From NCBI GenBank assembly GCA_001796045.1, contig MGLN01000190.1, positions 1-6,268 of the forward strand: a stretch of DNA of 6,268 bases. Reading direction: 5' to 3'. Made by a program: the position numbers and the translations under genes. Of the stretch, positions 5,565-6,268 are shown piece after piece. Position 1 is the stretch's first letter, and every line of letters begins with the position of its first letter. The DNA is from Caulobacterales bacterium RIFOXYB1_FULL_67_16. Lineage in GTDB: Bacteria; Pseudomonadota; Alphaproteobacteria; Caulobacterales; Caulobacteraceae. The notes below the pieces were generated by a model. It was not told the DNA's origin. It searched no databases and was given only the letters and a program-made list of their open reading frames with translations.

Positions 5565-6011
5565 TCAGCCGCGTTCCCGGATCAGGGTCAGGGCCGCCTG
5601 GACGGCCAGTTCATAGCCGGCCGCGCCGAAGCCGGCGATGACGCCGGTCGCCGCGGACGACACATAGGAGTGATGGCGAAACGCCTCGCGCGCCGCCGGA
5701 TTGGACAGATGAAGCTCGATGACCGGGATGGTCAGGGTCTTCAGCGCGTCGTGCAGGGCGACCGAGGTGTGGCCATACGCCGCCGGGTTGAGGATCAGGG
5801 CCTGCGCCTTTTCACGCGCTTCCTGGATCCAGTCCACCAGCACGCCTTCGTGGTTGGTCTGGCGGAACACGATCTGCGCCTCGCCCGCCGCCGTCACGCA
5901 GCGCTGTTCGATGTCCGCCAGCGTGTCGCGGCCATAGATTTCCGGCTCCCGCACCCCGAGCAGGTTCAGGTTGGGGCCGTTCAGCACATGGATGACGGAC
6001 GTGTCGGACAT
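5565..6011 (-). CDS. aroQ: Type II 3-dehydroquinate dehydratase
   Basis: AroQ converts 3-dehydroquinate to 3-dehydroshikimate, the third step of the shikimate pathway, as a cytoplasmic dodecamer in known type II enzymes. The product is 148 residues, the normal length. Signature residues are 'LNGPNLNLLGVREPEIYG' (10-27) with Arg21 and the catalytic Tyr26, 'NPAAYGHTSVALHDAL' (75-90) with Asn75 and His81, 'IELHLSN' (98-104) with Glu99 and His101, and 'REAFRHHS' (108-115) with Arg112. The ATG at 6009-6011 has only a weak GAGAA upstream. This is the first gene of the minus-strand run and is preceded by a good promoter candidate. aroQ ahead of accB and accC is a common alphaproteobacterial order. 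Confidence 0.96.
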   Translation of the reverse strand: MSDTSVIHVLNGPNLNLLGVREPEIYGRDTLADIEQRCVTAAGEAQIVFRQTNHEGVLVDWIQEAREKAQALILNPAAYGHTSVALHDALKTLTIPVIELHLSNPAAREAFRHHSYVSSAATGVIAGFGAAGYELAVQAALTLIRERG

Positions 6012-6126
6012 CGGTTCTCGAATCGAGGCTCCGGAATCGGGCGACCTCTGACGGTTCAGGGGCGGCCTTGTAGCTTAGGCGCGGCGCGGGTCAAAGCGCA
6101 GCGTGGAAACGGGTTGACCTAACGTC
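6012..6126. other. Divergent intergenic region between aroQ and thiS
   Basis: These 115 bp separate the two divergent starts and hold the aroQ promoter. No TPP riboswitch core is recognisable before thiS, and there is no clear Shine-Dalgarno within 15 bases of its ATG. A second TTGACC at 6114-6119 on the + strand lies too close to the ATG to act as a -35 for thiS. Confidence 0.7.
6067..6094 (-). promoter_or_regulatory. Probable housekeeping promoter of the aroQ-accBC operon
   Basis: On the minus strand, TTGACC (6094-6089) is followed after 16 bases by TACAAG (6072-6067). The wider -10 region reads GCTACAAG, which matches seven of eight positions of the Caulobacter housekeeping consensus TTGACGS-N10-14-GCTANAWC as I remember it. 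Transcription would start near 6060, about 50 bases before the aroQ ATG. It is the only convincing promoter I see for the minus-strand genes. Confidence 0.6.
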
Positions 6127-6268
6127 ATGCGCATTCAAGTCAACGGTGATCAACGCGAAGTCTACGCCGCGACCATATTGGACCTGGTCCAGGAACTGGC
6201 GCTGGACCCTCGCAAGGTGGCGGTCGAGCGTAATCTGGAGATCGTGCCCCGGTCGCTCTACGCCGTCA
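6127..6268 (+). CDS. thiS: Sulfur carrier protein ThiS, 3' end outside window
   Basis: ThiS is a small ubiquitin-fold protein. Its C-terminal Gly-Gly is thiocarboxylated and gives sulfur to ThiG for the thiazole part of thiamine. The 47 codons seen begin 'MRIQVNGDQREV' and continue 'LDLVQELALDPRKVAVE' and 'RNLEIVPRSLYA', which is the conserved ThiS core. The usual protein is about 65 residues, so roughly the last third, including the Gly-Gly tail, lies beyond the window. The ATG is the only usable start, since an in-frame TGA lies at 6115-6117. No Shine-Dalgarno is obvious, so the mRNA may be leaderless or weakly translated. thiG is expected next but cannot be seen. Confidence 0.88.
   Translation, partial: MRIQVNGDQREVYAATILDLVQELALDPRKVAVERNLEIVPRSLYAV

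Noticed and set aside
6001..6009. TGTCGGACA-like site near the aroQ start as a third copy of the aat-lepB palindrome
   Set aside because: It lacks one central base, lies within the aroQ coding start and is most likely chance.
5229..6122. 297-codon + strand frame opposite accB and aroQ
   Set aside because: It is a shadow frame covering the 5' part of accB, all of aroQ and the divergent promoter region. No recognisable motif.

Overview
The window is a GC-rich, gene-dense chromosomal segment. Gene content and synteny point to an alphaproteobacterium of the Caulobacterales (Brevundimonas/Caulobacter-like). The reasons are an alphaproteobacterial short-form Aat, a DUF2155 protein near accBC/aat, and a promoter resembling the Caulobacter housekeeping consensus. 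This taxonomic placement is inference from protein character and not from a database search.

Layout. On the + strand, bases 1-612 hold the 3' part of a DUF2155 protein gene. A small gene follows at 630-971, encoding a ribbon-helix-helix-like domain, a membrane segment and one EF-hand loop. Tail-to-tail with it, and sharing its stop-codon bases (CTAG), a minus-strand block begins. Read in transcription order from right to left, that block is aroQ (type II dehydroquinase), accB (biotin carboxyl carrier protein), accC (biotin carboxylase), an ldhA-like D-lactate dehydrogenase, aat (leucyl/phenylalanyl-tRNA-protein transferase) and lepB (signal peptidase I). Spacing from aroQ to aat is tight (49 bp, 9 bp, 28 bp, then a 4-bp overlap), so these five probably form one transcript from a promoter at about 6067-6094. 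An 81-bp gap holding two identical perfect palindromes separates aat from lepB. At the right edge, thiS starts divergently on the + strand and runs out of the window.

What the genes do together. AccB and AccC form the biotin carboxylase half of acetyl-CoA carboxylase, the first committed step of fatty-acid synthesis. AroQ belongs to the shikimate pathway, Aat feeds the N-degron pathway, LepB processes secreted proteins, and ThiS carries sulfur for thiamine synthesis. This is core metabolism, not an accessory island.

The most notable feature is inside accC. An exact 111-bp tandem duplication (4377-4601) inserts a second in-frame copy of 37 residues covering the ATP-grasp lid: helix, strand with the conserved lysine, glycine-rich loop and strand. 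The protein becomes 487 residues, against about 450 for a normal AccC. All other catalytic residues are intact. It is either a very recent duplication in an essential enzyme or an assembly error. The second point of interest is the small RHH/membrane/EF-hand protein. I found no RNA gene, CRISPR array, insertion sequence or clearly novel multi-gene system.
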